5,307 nt of DNA from an uncultured Lachnospiraceae bacterium (GTDB taxonomy: Bacteria > Bacillota > Clostridia > Lachnospirales > Lachnospiraceae), in assembly GCA_946630645.1 (NCBI GenBank), contig CAMOZD010000105.1, positions 1-5,307 on the forward strand, in the 5' to 3' direction. How positions within the stretch are numbered: the stretch's first letter is position 1; each line of letters opens with the position of its first letter. The notes below the pieces were generated by a model that was given only the letters and a program-made list of their open reading frames with translations, was not told the origin of the DNA and did not search any database. Shown here in pieces: positions 4,642 through 5,307 of the stretch. The position numbers were made by a program, and so were the translations under genes.

Positions 4642-5307
4642 GGCCTGCCTTGGCAGCCTGTTCATGCTGGTATCGTCTGGGGATGTTGTAGGTCTTCCCA
4701 TCTTTAATCAGTTTGGCTCCGGTCTGGTGGTAGGAGAAGGCGACTCCATAGTCCAGGCACTGGCGGTGGAGGTCCAGGACCCAGTCATAGTCACAGGGCC
4801 TCGCCTGGGGGCCGGATTCACCGCCCACAGAAACTGAACTGATCCGGTCCGGCCAAGCCTGGAAATAAGGTTCCAGATCAACCGCGGACAGCATGGGCTC
4901 CACCATGACAGAGTGGTGTTTAAGGGGCAGGGGAAGATAGACCGGCAGCCGCAGGTCCACCGCCCACTGGGTCTCACAGGTTACAGCAATATGTACATGA
5001 TCCCAGCCATCTTCCCAGTCATAGGGCAGGTGGCTATTTATTCGTTCCGGTCTCTTGGTAATCATAAAGAAGCTGCAGTCAGACCGGTCCCTCATCATAT
5101 CCCAGGCATCCTCCCGCCAGGCATCAGCGTCCTGGTGGAAAAAATCAGAGGAAAAGCAGGTATAAAACAGAGAACCGGAGGGGATCTTATAACTGCCCTT
5201 ATACTGACCGGCTCTCAGCCTGGTCACCGGCAGCCGGAAGCTCTGGGTCTTCTTTACCACAGAGGGATCCCGGCCCACGGCTTCATCCCTCCGGTACATA
5301 TAGCAGT
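4622..5307 (-). CDS. DUF5131 family protein (phage Gp37/Gp68-like), 5'-truncated by window edge
   Basis: The minus-strand frame stops at 4624-4622 and is still open at the right edge; the first visible codons read Cys-Tyr-Met-Tyr-Arg-Arg-Asp. That matches the end of the N-terminal cysteine motif of DUF5131 proteins (GCxxCYxYRRD as I recall it), so the ATG at 5299 is internal and roughly 20-30 residues are missing. Counting from that Met, family blocks are YTCFSSDFF (46-54), MITKRPERI (79-87), VTCETQ (106-111), VEPML (133-137), VGGESGPQAR (158-167) and YHQTGAK (190-196). The cysteine motif plus a TIM-barrel-like block order is reminiscent of radical-SAM enzymes, but the biochemical role is unknown to me. 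The family occurs in phages and in many bacterial chromosomes; nothing else here looks phage-derived. The C-terminal SGL comes from a 10-bp duplication. Confidence 0.88.
   Translation of the reverse strand, partial: CYMYRRDEAVGRDPSVVKKTQSFRLPVTRLRAGQYKGSYKIPSGSLFYTCFSSDFFHQDADAWREDAWDMMRDRSDCSFFMITKRPERINSHLPYDWEDGWDHVHIAVTCETQWAVDLRLPVYLPLPLKHHSVMVEPMLSAVDLEPYFQAWPDRISSVSVGGESGPQARPCDYDWVLDLHRQCLDYGVAFSYHQTGAKLIKDGKTYNIPRRYQHEQAAKAGLDYSGL

Overview
The window looks like a piece of a Bacillota chromosome, most likely Clostridia and plausibly Lachnospiraceae. The support is mid-range GC with AT-rich spacers, purine-rich Shine-Dalgarno sites, frequent GTG and TTG starts, and genes that read like clostridial gut-anaerobe proteins. 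The family-level placement is inference from recalled sequence patterns. I see no phage module, transposase, rRNA, tRNA or CRISPR array.

Left part (1-1219): the window opens inside a GH13 alpha-glucosidase-type gene, just at its catalytic Glu, and contains the gene's 3' half. Nine bases after its stop is a 44-codon reading frame that looks like the first part of an RNA 2'-phosphotransferase (KptA/Tpt1). It breaks off right after the conserved Arg-His motif. At that break begins an AT-rich array of about twelve 11-bp units (consensus AGGTTTTAATC), which fills most of the spacer before the next gene.

Middle part (1220-3823): a DNA-3-methyladenine glycosylase I gene (tag) is followed on the same strand by two different EamA/DMT ten-helix transporters, each about 295 aa from the starts chosen here. 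Spacing suggests one transcription unit. A 16-codon mini-ORF with its own good ribosome site lies between the transporters. The second transporter ends in three tandem copies of a 23-bp unit.

Right part (3824-5307): an extended -10 promoter and a hairpin-bearing leader precede a 161-aa soluble protein that I do not recognise. A palindrome-rich convergent spacer follows. The window closes with the 3' portion of a minus-strand DUF5131 (phage Gp37/Gp68-like) gene, which runs off the right edge.

No coherent new multi-gene system is evident. The genes look like housekeeping and metabolic loci. The least explained structures are the 11-bp array abutting the kptA remnant, the short tandem duplications (10, 11 and 23 bp) at three gene ends, and the unrecognised 161-aa gene with its own promoter.
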